64,000 nt of DNA from [Phialemoniopsis] sp. UDSM-2020. Taxonomy: Eukaryota; Ascomycota; Sordariomycetes; Thyridiales; Thyridiaceae. This document shows positions 12,493 to 23,849 of this stretch, piece by piece; position 1 is the first letter of the stretch, and each line of letters opens with the position of its first letter. Location of the stretch: positions 2,356,001 to 2,420,000 of the forward strand of contig JAEILZ010000006.1 of the NCBI GenBank assembly GCA_018873225.1, given 5' to 3'. A program made the position numbers and the translations under genes. A model generated the notes under the pieces. It saw nothing but the letters and a program-made list of their open reading frames with translations. It was not told the DNA's origin and did not search any database.

Positions 12493-13908
12493 ATGAAGGG
12501 TATGTACCTCCCTCCTCGCCAAGCTCAAACTCGTGCATTTGCAGGCAGACCAGTGCTCTGCATGCACCTAGTACAACACTGCTGACTTACTTCTCTTGCA
12601 CACAGCCCTCATTCTCGTCGGAGGCTTTGGCACTCGCCTGCGTCCTCTTGTATGCAACCACACCGAACCCCTCCCTCCCCCCCTTTTGAACTGAGCCTCG
12701 CGGATGCACGCGTGGTTCTAGCGCAGATCGACAATCTCTTCATGTTCACGACAACAAACAATCGGCTAACAAATAATGTCACCACCAGACCCTCACCCTC
12801 CCCAAGCCTCTTGTCGAGTTCGGCAACAAGCGCATGATTCTGCATCAGATCGAGGCCCTGGCCGCCGCTGGCGTCACCGATGTCGTCCTTGCTGTCAACT
12901 ACCGCCCTGAGATTATGGAGAAGTACCTTGCAGAGGTCAGCTAACCTTCATGCGCCCCCTTTTGTGCTCTTGTGGGAGCCTGAGTAATTGACGTTCGTTC
13001 CAATCCTGCAGTACGAGGAGCGATTCGGCATCAACATCACCTTCTCTATCGAGTCGGAACCCCTGGGCACCGCCGGCCCCCTCAAGCTGGCCGAGAAAAC
13101 CCTCCTGAAGGACGACACCCCTTTCTTCGTCCTCAATTCTGATGTCACTTGCGAGTACCCCTTCAAGGAGCTTGCCGACTTCCACAAGGCCCACGGCGAC
13201 GAGGGTACCATTGTCGTCACCAAGGTCGAGGAGCCGTCCAAGTACGGTGTCATCGTCCACAAGCCCAACCACCCCTCTCGCATCGACCGCTTCGTTGAGA
13301 AGCCTGTCGAGTTCGTCGGCAACCGTATCAATGCTGGCATTTACATTCTCAACGCCTCGGTCCTGAAGCGCATTGAGCTTCGCCCCACCTCGATCGAGCA
13401 GGAGACCTTCCCAGCCATGGTCAGGGATGGCCAGCTACACTCATTCGACCTCGAAGGGTTCTGGATGGACGTCGGTCAGCCCAAGGACTTCCTGACGGGT
13501 ACCTGCCTGTACCTCTCCTCCCTCACCAAGAAGGGCAACAAGACACTCGCATCTCCCTCCGAGCCCTACGTCTACGGCGGCAATGTGCTCATTGACCCCT
13601 CCGCCAAGATTGGCAAGAACTGCAGAATAGGACCCAATGTCACCATCGGCCCCGACGTCGTCATCGGTGACGGTGTGCGCCTGCAGCGATGCGTTATCCT
13701 CTCCGGCTCCAAGGTCAAGGACCACGCCTGGATCAAGAGCACCATTGTTGGCTGGAACAGCAGTGTCGGCAAGTGGGCGCGTCTCGAGAACGTGACCGTC
13801 CTCGGTGATGATGTTACCATCGGCGACGAGATCTACGTCAACGGTGGCAGCATTCTTCCCCACAAGAGCATCAAGGCCAACGTTGATGTTCCCGCCATTA
13901 TCATGTAA
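12493..13908 (+). CDS. MPG1: Mannose-1-phosphate guanylyltransferase (GDP-mannose pyrophosphorylase)
   Basis: Makes GDP-mannose from mannose-1-phosphate and GTP in the cytosol, the donor for N- and O-glycosylation, GPI anchors and wall mannan. Four exons (12493-12499, 12606-12649, 12789-12935, 13012-13908) encode 364 residues, the exact usual length of fungal homologues. The nucleotidyltransferase signature [11 protein letters not shown] lies at residues 8-18, split between exons 2 and 3, with catalytic-type LPKP at 21-24. NSDV and [16 protein letters not shown] are the next core motifs. From about residue 250 there are left-handed beta-helix hexapeptide repeats ([17 protein letters not shown]), and the protein ends in the conserved PAIIM. 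The first exon codes only Met-Lys plus one base. Also known as PSA1/VIG9 in yeast and srb1 in Aspergillus. Confidence 0.97.
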
Positions 13909-14864
13909 AGCAGGGTCAATTGACGCTTGAGACGTGGTGAATGAGGGCATTCTATTGTTGCACCTTTCCGCACCACGTTAACCTCGTCTACCCTCCTACG
14001 CCTCTTTTAACCTCATTCTAATACCCGTCGCGACACCACCGCTCTTCTCATTCTTGTTTGCCGTCATTGCGCTTCATCTGGTGCAAAGGATCTTGCCACA
14101 ATTCTCGCGACGTGTCTGAGCATAAGGCGTCAGACTATTATAGCGGGGTTCTTACTATTTTGCTCTGCTTCGCCCTACCCGTCTTGAAAGAAAAAAACTT
14201 ACGGCATTTAATGTCAATTTACGGCAACTCGACCCATCATACGGTCCCACCGAACCGATTGTTAATCCCTTTTTCTGTCTGGTGCAGGGGGGGCTTGGTT
14301 TTGCCATCTGAGAGGGGGCATAAACATACAAAAAAGGGCACAATTTGCATGGTCCTAGGAAGGACTTTTGGGGGGGAGCGGGATAAAACAATCTGGCATT
14401 TTGTGTTGAGCATGCATGCGCTGGTCATCTCTCTTGGTTTGTGTGTTTTTCTGCTGCTGCCTCTGTAGAGAAGGCTTGTCGTGGATCTGTTGTGTACCCT
14501 TGGCAAAGACAAAGGCAGGCAAAAGACATGGCCTGTCTCTCTTGCGTGCGGTACGAACTGTATATTATTACCATTACGCAGCATGGATGTGTCGAACCAG
14601 AATGAAACTGGGCTAGACGCTGCTGCGTGCATACTTACTTGAATTGAAAGAAAAATAATGAAACCCCAAGACTCTCAAAAGAGAGAGTAATGCAAATGGA
14701 CTTTGACATGATCAAGAGGTTCTTCAGGGTAGTATTGTCTTTTGCGTGTTCTGAGGGTATTATTAAAGTCGGCAAACAATAGAATGGCCGACGCTTCCAC
14801 GCATGCTCTGCTTGGTCCATGCATGACATTTCGTAGTATATACAAGTACATTTATCCCCGCGCA
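13909..14864. other. Convergent 3' intergenic region
   Basis: Lies between the stop codons of GDP-mannose pyrophosphorylase (+) and glycerol kinase (-). It contains A-rich stretches near 14190 and 14330 and no supported gene. It presumably holds the 3' UTRs of both genes. Confidence 0.6.
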
Positions 14865-16744
14865 TCACTCGCCGTCGTCCTTGACCCAGCCCCTGCTCAT
14901 CTCGACGGCCTGCTCCCACTTCTTGACCATGCGGGCAAACTTCTTGCGGTCGGCGCTGGGCTCGAAGACGGTGCGGCCCGTGCGGTTGACCTCCTTGAGC
15001 TCGTCGAGCTCGCCCCAGACGCCCGTGGAGAGGCCCGCGGCGATGGCGGCGCCGAGGGCCGTCGTCTCGCGCATGGCGGGGCGGTCGACGGGGATGCCCG
15101 TCACGTCGGCCTGCGTCTGCATCGTAAGGTCCGAGTTGGAGAGGCCGCCGTCGACGGCGAGCGACTCGAGCTTGTGATTCGAGTCCGACTCCATGGCGTC
15201 GAGGATGGCCTTTGTCTGGTAGCAAGTCGCCTCGAGGGTGGCGCGGGCGATGTGGCCCTTTTTGGTGTGCTGAGTGATGCCGACTGCGAGAGAAAAGTGT
15301 GAGCGTACATGTATCTATCAAAATTGAAGGGAAAGAGATAGGGAGTGCGTACATAGCGTGCCCTTGGCATCGTCGATCCAGTACGGGGCAAAGAGACCGC
15401 TAAAGGCCGTGACAAAGACCACGCCGCCGTTGTCCTCGACACTCTCGGCCAGCTCGGTGATCTTGTACGACTGGTCGACGAAGCCGAGGTTGTTCATGAG
15501 AAACTTGACGCCGGAGCCGGCCACCGCGATACTGCCCTCAAGGGCGTAGGCGGGCTTCCGGCCCTTGCCAAAGTCGTAGGCCACCGTTGCAAGCAGGCCG
15601 GCCTTGGAAATGACAGGTTCGGTGCCGACATTGTACAGCAGGAAACAGCCCGTGCCATATGTGTTCTTGGCTTGGCCGGGGCTAAAGCCGCACTGCCCAA
15701 CCAGTGCGCTGGACTGATCGCCCAGACATCCTGCGATCCGGGTGCCCTTGAGCACACCAGTGGCAATACGGCCAAACACTTCTGCATCTGATGAAGGGAC
15801 AATCTTGGGTAAAGTGATCTTGGAGCGATCAATGTCGAAGAATTTCAGGAGTTTGTCGTCGTACTTGAGGGTGTGGAGGTTCATAAACATGGTCCGGCTG
15901 GCGTTGGTGCTGTCCGTCACATGGATAGGCTTCTCGGCTTTGATGCCACCGTTGAGTTTGAAGATCAGCCAGGAATCTACGGTACCAAATGCGACCTTTC
16001 CTTGTTCGTATGCTTGCTTTACCGGTTCAACATTGTCCAGCAGCCAACGCAGTTTTACACTGCTCGGGTAAGTAGATAGCGGCAGGCCGCAGAGGTTAAG
16101 GAGCTCATCGGCACCGTCACGGCCTTTGAGCTCGCGTACGAGGTCTTTTGTCCTCGTGTCTGGCCAGACGACTGCGTTGTAGAGCGGCTCGCCCGTCTCG
16201 CGGTCCCAGACGACCGTGGTTTCTCTTTGGTTTGTGATACCAACCGAGCGGATGTCCTTGGCGGAATAGCCCTTGTCCTTGAACTCCTCCATGGCCTTCT
16301 CGATGCATTCCTCTACCGAAGAAAGCAGCTCCAGAGGGTCATGCTCATGCCACCTGGACCGGATGTTAGTAACATAGCTCAAGGCCAGGAGAAAGAAGCC
16401 GAAGTGACCTACCCTGACTCCGGATACAAGTTCTCGAACTCGATTTGGTGACCTGCAACGGGATCGCCCTCACCGTTGAAGATGATGAAACGGGAAGAGG
16501 TGGTTCCTTGATCAATGCTGCCGACGAACCAATGCCTCCGCTCCTGTTCTTCTGTGGTAGAGAGACCATTAGGCAAGTGTTCCCCTTGGTGAGGGGCCGA
16601 CACTGGGCCATCAGGCTTGCTGTCGGCATGTGCGCCCACGCCATTCACACCCTTCTTGGTCGCGCTGGAGCTGTCGTCGTCGACACGAGGTCTCTTAGCC
16701 TCGCGTCCTTCTGACGTTGTCTCCGCCATAGTCTCGAGTCTCAT
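14865..16744 (-). CDS. GUT1: Glycerol kinase
   Basis: Phosphorylates glycerol to glycerol-3-phosphate with ATP, the first step of glycerol use. Three exons on the minus strand (16744-16413, 16353-15353, 15283-14865) give 583 residues. FGGY-kinase landmarks: GSIDQGTTSSR near 75-85, GWHEHDP across the first intron, ITNQRETT, NAVVWPDTRT, YGTGCF, GGLSNSDLTMQTQAD and the C-terminal METTALGAAIAAG-like block (here RETTALGAA). Compared with bacterial and yeast enzymes there is a polar extension of about 70 residues, with a basic KRPR patch at 17-20. An alternative start at Met6 (16729) has equal merit. Introns interrupt the conserved core at its usual splice-tolerant positions. The upstream region is very CT-rich on the coding strand. 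Confidence 0.95.
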
Positions 16745-18379
16745 GGCCAGAGCCGGTTCTGCAGTGGAGACGGGGGTAGAGGAGTAGACGCGCGACCAGA
16801 TGGGGGAGATGCGGGAATGGAAAGATAAGGTAAGAATAGGGCCGGCCGAGTTATAGGTACCGTGGGCGCGGGGTACGCTGAGAGACGGCAGGCCCTGGTC
16901 CTAGCAGGAATGAGTGATGAGTGGTGAGAGGGTGCGAGAGCGTAGACGCGGGGATGCAGTTGCTGCTGCAGATGAAGAGGAGGAGAAGACGCGGGATGAT
17001 CTGCACGGCGATGCTGCGGCGTGTTTTCTGGGGCGTGGGGAGGAGGAGAGCTGCCGCCTTGGAGAAGTGGGGAAGGGAGAGGAGGAATATGAGGCAGAAA
17101 ACGAGGAATTAGAGTGAGGATATGAGAAGTAGGGAGACGGGTAATAAGAGATAACAGAAGAAGAATAAGAAGGATGTAGTCGACACAGCAAGCAGACAGG
17201 TCGGGCGATCGGCGACGGAGGTGCCATTGGCGGCAGCAGTTTGGGGGGGTGGGAAGCCCGGCTTATTGTTGCAACGGAAGGTGGTGTCGTTTGGAGCAAA
17301 AGCGAGCACGAGCACGCACAGCGACGCGAGGCTCAGGCACGGTGCTGGCGGGCGGGTTTGCTTGATGGGCCGGCGTCGTCGCGCGGGCGGCAGCGGTAGA
17401 ATCAATCGAAAGACTCTCAATGTCACAAGCTTCTAGACTGTGTGCTTGCTGGTTCAGTGCTATGCTGCAGGCGTGTTTCAGGCGGGCATCTGTCGAGGCA
17501 TGCAAGCTCTACGTCACTAAGACAGGCTGAATTGGTGTTTGCATCGAACTTCTCTTCCAGTTCTGCTTCGCTTCAGGGGCACCTCCTCGGGCCGCGCGGC
17601 TTGATTGGCGGAAGAATTGCGGAAGATCCACTGGTGCGAGCGTTTCCATCGCAAGCTGGAGGCTTGGAGCTTTCAATCCTGGGGTCTCCGCCAAAAGCCT
17701 AGAAGCTCCTGGTGGAGTTGGAGACGCTCAATAGTGCTAGGATAGCATGGGCCAGGCGCCGAATTCGGGCTACGAGCACGACCGCAACTCCGACCATAAG
17801 CCTCCAATTCTTGCATGTGATGGCGCACAATTCACCAATGAAACATCCGAGACAGTCTAAGTAAGTCTCTCGCTTGCCCTCATACCTGGCACATCTGCTA
17901 TCTCAGCCCTCGTCAATCCATCCATTTCCCACTGACAGTGATACGCTCATTTGACTTCTGTGCCTCTCTGTGTTTGTGTCTTGTTCGTCATCGTGATACA
18001 ATCTCCGATCGGCGACACTCTCCACTCACCTCGTCTCTCGCTTGTCGGCTCTAGCTCCGAGAGTGGCTCCGGTGGCCGACGACAACGTTGAGGCCCCATC
18101 AACTTTGCGCCGGGCCAGACCATCGTCTCGGAGTATATCTCGGCCATCGGCTGACGGCTCTCCGATAGCACACCTTGAAGTCCACGCTTGGCACCTAACT
18201 TCGTACTCATTATTCCAGAAAGCAATTGGCATTGTTGGGTCATCTCAAAGAGCAATCTAACGTACCCAACCCAATAGGTACCACATAACCCAAGGCCAAT
18301 TTCCAAAAGATGCTTACTCCAACTCCTTTGATCTCCAGAGGGAGCTCTCGTACAAGGCTGGAAACCTCTCTCCCCATAC
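16745..18379. other. Intergenic: glycerol kinase promoter and GH47 3' flank
   Basis: From 16745 to about 17300 the minus strand is rich in C and T and encodes low-complexity Ser/Pro-rich frames. I read this as promoter and leader of glycerol kinase rather than coding sequence. The rest, up to the GH47 stop codon, shows no gene. Confidence 0.55.
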
Positions 18380-20160
18380 TCAAGCCGATGCCTTCTCGCC
18401 GCCCGGGATAGCAATGGGGTGGCACTCGGTGTTGTACACGAACTTGTTGGTGTGATCCGCCTTGACCTGCCAGTCCGCGTCCTCGGCGTGGATCAGGTAC
18501 GAGTACTTCATGACCTCTGCAAACAGGAAGCTCTCCTGGAAGTCGGTGAACCGGCCCCCCTTCGGCGCGTTGACGTCGCTGATGCTCGAGAAGCCGCTGC
18601 CCACCGACGTCGTCGCGTTGATGGCTACAAACGCCTCCCACGCCCACTCCTGGTACTTGGTGTCGCCCGTCGCCCGGTACGCGTAGTAGTAGCTCTCGAT
18701 GACCTCGGGCCGCAGCACGTACGCGCTCGAGTCGATCCAGAACCCGGCCTTCTTGTAGAACTCGGCCTGCGTCTCGGGCGGCGGCTGGTTGCTGGGCGCC
18801 TTGGGGTCCACGCGGCTGTCCTGCCATCGGAAGGACTCCGGGCCGATCTTGGTCTCGGTCGCCGTGTACGTCGCCCGGCACGCCTCGGTCAGCGTGAGAC
18901 CAAAATCGACGTAGCGCGGCTCGTTGAGCGTCATGCCACCGAGAATGAAGTTGCCGCCGTCAAAGCAGGCGACTGTTGTCTGCTGTCAGCATGGTCCCTT
19001 ATGACATCTGTGTCTTGATGATGTACTTACGATGCTGAGACACAAACATGAGAGTCTGGTTGTTGAACATAGCCAAGAAGGTAAGATCCGGGCGCGAGGT
19101 CGGGTGCGACGCGAGGTGCTCAATCGACGACTCGACGGCCAGCACCCAGCGCTCCTTGTAGTGCGCGAATCGCTTGGGGTCATAGAGGTACATCTTGATG
19201 AGGTACTCATAGAAGCTGTCGTCGCCGCCAACCCAGCCGCCGTAACCGTCGAGGAACTGGCCGGTAGCGATGTCGACATTGGTGCCAATCAGACCGGGCC
19301 ACGGCTCACCAATGGCCGGCTGGGGGTTCAGCAGGTACTCCTCCGCCTTCTGAGACAGCTTGGCGTACTCCGGGTTGCCAGTCAGGTCGCTCAGCCTCGT
19401 CCACTCAAGAACAAGCGTTCCGATAGTGGCGATGCCGTTGCTTGCCGAATTGTTGCCCCGGGGCGGGCCGAAGAAGAGCGTGTTGTCCGGGACGCCGCTG
19501 GGTGTGTCGAAGCCCACCTTGAGGTTGTCAGCCAGACGTGTTGCCTGCTCCAAGATGGACTTGATCAGCTTTTCGTCCTTGGCGATGCCCTTCGCAGGGC
19601 CATTGATCAGGTCATAAGCTACAAGGGAAGAGTCATCAATACTGCCAAGCATCGTAAGTTATACCACAATAATGGTGCTTTGCTTACCGGAAAGGAGACC
19701 GCCTAGATAGCGAATTGTGGTCTCGAAGAGTGACACCTCCGTCGAGGTCTTGTCAAAGTCGATGTTGGGCACATACTCCAGGATTTGCTTGACGACCTGC
19801 TCATTTCCCATAACAAGAGCAGTAGAGAACGCATCGATGGCACTTGCGCCCCAGCCATTCCTATGAGCCCTCATCAGCAATTCTGTCTCCGACACAACCA
19901 TACACTATGGTAAACGCAACATACCTGTCGTCCTCGAACCCATTGGTCACTGGCTTTAGAGAGTCGTGCGGGAAGGCGTATTTGTAGTAGCCGTCCCATC
20001 CTCTCTGAAAAGCCTCCTTGACCGCATCAGCCCTTTCGCCATTGGGATGATAAGTGATTGCTCCGTCTCGGCGGATCTTGTCAGTTGGACTGATCGGGCT
20101 TGCCAGTGACAGGCCAGCGAGGCTGACTAGGCCTATGGCACGTACGGAAGACCAACGCAT
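18380..20160 (-). CDS. GH47 class I alpha-1,2-mannosidase
   Basis: Secretory-pathway alpha-1,2-mannosidase that trims mannose from N-glycans; fungal members act in the ER/Golgi or are secreted. Four exons (20160-19925, 19860-19688, 19618-19031, 18972-18380) encode 529 residues, close to the 510-525 of characterised fungal enzymes. It starts with a clean signal peptide ([20 protein letters not shown]). GH47 landmarks follow: [85 protein letters not shown] with the conserved disulphide cysteine, [31 protein letters not shown] and the terminal FVYNTECHP with the Ca2+-binding threonine. An in-frame ATG at 20208 would add 16 residues and weaken the signal peptide. A dibasic IRRDG at about residue 30 may be a processing site. 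Confidence 0.93.
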
Positions 20161-22031
20161 GACTACGCTGGTGGATGGATGACACACAAAGGGCGAGATA
20201 CAACCCAAGTAACACGCGAATGAGAACGCCTCCTCCGATGTAGGAACTCGGTTTGTTTATCGAAAATCTGCGAGATGTGATGAGAGCCACGAATAGGAAG
20301 AGATCCGAAGAAGAAAGGAAAAAAGGCGGCCTGCCTGAAAGACTGGGGTCATATATATGACTGGTATAAGGACAGCTAACACCAGGATGCAAAACCTGGA
20401 AAGGCTATATTGAGGAACGGAACAGAGAGAGAAAAAGCTCAAAGTTACCCATCAAAGTACTAGAGAAGGAAAAGACCATTTGCCATCCAAGGTTCTGTCT
20501 GCGATGTAACAATCCAGGTTATGTGGTGCCTGAGCATTCGTGAAGCCTGAACCTAGGTAGGATCACGACATGAATGTGCACATGCCTCCATGTGCATAGG
20601 GTTGGGCGATGGACGGCTGAGGATCTACACTGCCCTGGGGCCAGCAAGGCTTGGCCTCGTTGGTCCCTGCAACAACAGGAAGCCGGGGAAAGCTCTCCAG
20701 GGTAGTTATGCTTGTTTTGTCGGCTGTGTCTCGGTCGGCTCAGTCGCTACCTGCCTATTAAAGCAAAGCTAGAAGGCGATGATGATGCTCATGGGTCGAG
20801 TCCTTGAACATGACCTCACGCATTGGCTGGGGGATCGGCAGTCAGATCAACCCCAGGTGCCGGGGTCGATCCTTCAATGTCGTTGCCTTGCATCCTTAGT
20901 GAGCACAAAAGTCCGCCCACAGTGTTGAGTAGGAATATCAGACTTTGGTAATCCTCCATGGGCCGATCACTTGGGAGTCTGTCCCGTTGACCGCGTATAA
21001 GATGGATACGGGAACCATACAGCTCAAGCCTGGTGCGCTCAAATTATTTCCAGCTCATTGTGGCCCACTGCTTTGACGGACTACAGTTGGCAAAATTTAG
21101 CAAACAAACGCTACGAAAGTAATTGTGCTTAGCAGCGGGTTATAGAACCAAGGTTATTACATGGCTGCGTGATCACATACATGCGGCACAAGGAGGGGTT
21201 AAGAGAAGGTGTGGTCCTCTATGGCACGAGCTCCGGTCACATTGGTTCTGAACACAGTGGGAATTGTTTGAGGAAATGAAGACCCAACGAGGCAGGTCAA
21301 CGAACCGTCTGCATGATCCTTGCAGTGATTTTCATATTGAAAAGTCGATAGGCGAATCTAATGGGTAAACCGGATGTTCGCGTCCAAATCCGAGTGCGGC
21401 CAGGCCGGAGGGTTAACTGGACTTCGACTCGGATCTCCGTAACCCCCCTTCGGCTTAAATACAGTAGGATATAAGGCATTCATCCTAGGTACTGGTCGCT
21501 TCTTTGGGTAGTCAGATCATGCTCTATCCAAAAGCTATACCTGACAGGGAGGACAGATTTATGACCTTGACCTTGCGAACCCCCATTCCATGTACCGGGC
21601 GGCAGACCCTTGAATGACAATTCCGATCGCACATCATTGGACGACCCCTGGTCGATCGACTTTAGTGGATTTTGTGGAAAGCTTGATGCTTGACATCGCC
21701 CACGGGAATGCAAGGTCTCGCCCACACTCAATGAACAGGAGCGATCGGGTGTGAGCTACAGAAACCAAGCAGAACCGATAATTCTTTCTCGTGTGGTTGT
21801 AGCGCGAACCATGTCGTGGCCGTAGCTAGGGACTCCCGGGTGTGGCATACAAATGGTTCCTGTGCAACTCTGATACACGTGCGTGACACCGCCGGCCCCG
21901 CGTGATGTTGTCTAGGGCATCATTGAAGCCACATCTGACCCTTTTCAAGGCGTAATATTATCGCGCTCACACCTGGGCTTTGCCAGGCGCTGGCGGGTTG
22001 AGATGAGCCGACATTGAGTGTGGTATCGATA
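20161..22031. other. Intergenic, 1.9 kb
   Basis: Begins with the promoter of the GH47 gene (minus strand, TATATA at 20353-20358) and ends at the RAD10 stop codon. ACCTAGGT is at 20551-20558 and CCTAGGTA at 21484-21491. No gene, tRNA or repeat array seen. Confidence 0.55.
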
Positions 22032-23324
22032 TTAGCCGTTCTCTCGAAGTTTGGCAAGGGCTGCCGCAATGCCGTCGCCAAGCTGGTCTTCATTCCTCTG
22101 GGCTGTCTTTGCTGCTTCTCGCTCCCTTGTCTCTGCTTCAGCAGTGCTCTTCGATGCCTCCATAGCAGCGGCAATCATGGCTTCTTCCTCGTCATCATTA
22201 TCCGGATCCCAGATCTGGTACTGTCGTGGTCTCCCTTGCGGCTGACTTGAAACTCTCGATGGTGGTTCTTCGGCGATACTAGTTGAGGTGCTTCTGCCCG
22301 CCATTTCACGTAGTGGCACCCTTCCGATGGGAACTGCTTGGTCCATCTTGGAAGAGCGAGATCTGTTGAGGCTCGGGGGTCCATTATCGGCTCCCTCCCC
22401 GTCGTCTTCCGCTCTTACGATCTTGCGCCTGGCTGCCTTTTTCACCCGAAAAGGCTCCTCCACAACCTTGCACCAATTCTTGACTTTCCTCTCGCCCCAA
22501 CCGCTGATCACCGCCACTTGCTCGGGGTCGGCATTGACCGCATTCCTCAGGCTGCCAAAGCTGCTCACAAGCGCTATGGCGTCGGCCTTGTTCACACTGC
22601 GTGGTACTGTGACAAATTCGACGAGTTTCTCGGCGTAGGTTGTCGCCTGTTGGCCCCGAATCGCCGCAAAATTGGCATGCTCGTACGATTTGTAGAGCTC
22701 GAGATAGCGACCAGCTTCGGCGGCGGACCAGCACAAGATTATGGTGACATTGTTGACCAGGGACGTTTTCGAGAGCTCTCGTAAGGCGTCTTCGTGATTC
22801 GAAATGTCCACCATGGTCAGGAGGAGACGGAGATTGTACCGCCCCTGCAGGTTTTTGATGCGCGTGTAGATGTACTCGGGATGAAGTCGATGGTATTTTA
22901 AACTGCAACAAAGGGGAAGAGACGTTAGCTAGGGCAAGTTCTCTTGCAAGAATGAACACTCTGACCTCAAGAACAATGCGCAAGTCGTCAGTCCGAGGGC
23001 GTAGTCGGCAGGGATATCACTGTACTCCCAGGGCATAGACTTGAGACATGCCAGGACGGGATTGCCCTTCTGGCGCGGGGAAACCAAGATGGATGATCCC
23101 GATGAGCGTCCGGGGAGAGCCTGCGGAACAGGCTGGACAACCTTTGTGCCAGACGCGTTCTCCGGGGGTGCTCGGTCGAGTCGCTGAGGCGTGGGCTGCT
23201 GGATCTTCCTTGGTGTCGGCTGCTGAACTCGACCACCGCTCTGCTGCGAAGGTCTGGAGGAGCTCGCCTCCGACGCCGCCATGGCAGCAATCAGATCTGC
23301 GTCGGCACTAAACTCATCGTCCAT
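22032..23324 (-). CDS. RAD10: DNA repair protein RAD10/ERCC1
   Basis: Non-catalytic partner of the XPF/RAD1 nuclease in nucleotide excision repair, interstrand crosslink repair and single-strand annealing. Two exons (23324-22966, 22902-22032) give 409 residues. The central ERCC1 domain starts at residue 86 (KGNPVLACLKSMPWEY) and includes [28 protein letters not shown] across the intron, then LRLLLTMVDISNHEDALREL. A tandem helix-hairpin-helix region follows (VNKADAIALVSSFGSLRNAV, VAVISGWGERKVKNW, about 225-275), used for XPF dimerisation and DNA contact. The N-terminus is Gln/Pro/Ser-rich. The C-terminal 120 residues are an extra charged tail ending in a coiled-coil-prone Glu/Ala helix, common in filamentous fungi. 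The S. pombe name is swi10. Confidence 0.95.
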
Positions 23325-23849
23325 GTTCAGCGACAATACACGTCGTTGAAGGGCATGTTCCAGAAAAGAGAGGGTTTGCTTTTCGAGGTGTTAAACGCGA
23401 CGATTGTCAGGGTTCTAGGTAGACAGGTACATATTGGAAGGGAAGCGCCTAACGTGAGCCATCGCTAGCTGCTGCCTTAGCGCGAGTTGGTGTTGGGGCC
23501 AGACGTCATCAATCCTCGGTGGGGGCCCGCATTCCTGTCTAAGTCGAGTGGACGGACGTCTGCACTCTTACAGCAAGAACAAGATATTTCATGATTCTCA
23601 ATCAAAATTTGATGTTGAAACTCATATTGTCGTATTATCGTGCTGATTTGCTCATAACGCATCTCTAGACTCAAACCAGCCAAGCCGCTTTATTTCCTTC
23701 CTCTGCATTTCCTTGCCGAGCTTTCCTCTCTTGCAGCCCAGATGCTAGTCCACTGTTACAACACCGTAGAACGCCGACCCCATCATATTAAAGCCAATAT
23801 ATATCTATAGACAAGTTTGAAGGCAGTGCTCTTGTGATAGAAAACCCCA
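23325..23849. other. Intergenic between RAD10 and the next minus-strand gene
   Basis: About 525 bases containing the RAD10 promoter (minus strand) and the 3' flank of the upstream gene. ACGCGA occurs at 23395-23400, a one-base variant of the MluI box. Nothing else seen. Confidence 0.5.

Noticed and set aside
16901..17299. Minus-strand Ser/Pro-rich frame of 132 codons upstream of glycerol kinase
   Set aside because: Produced by a CT-rich promoter or leader tract; simple-sequence composition rather than protein.
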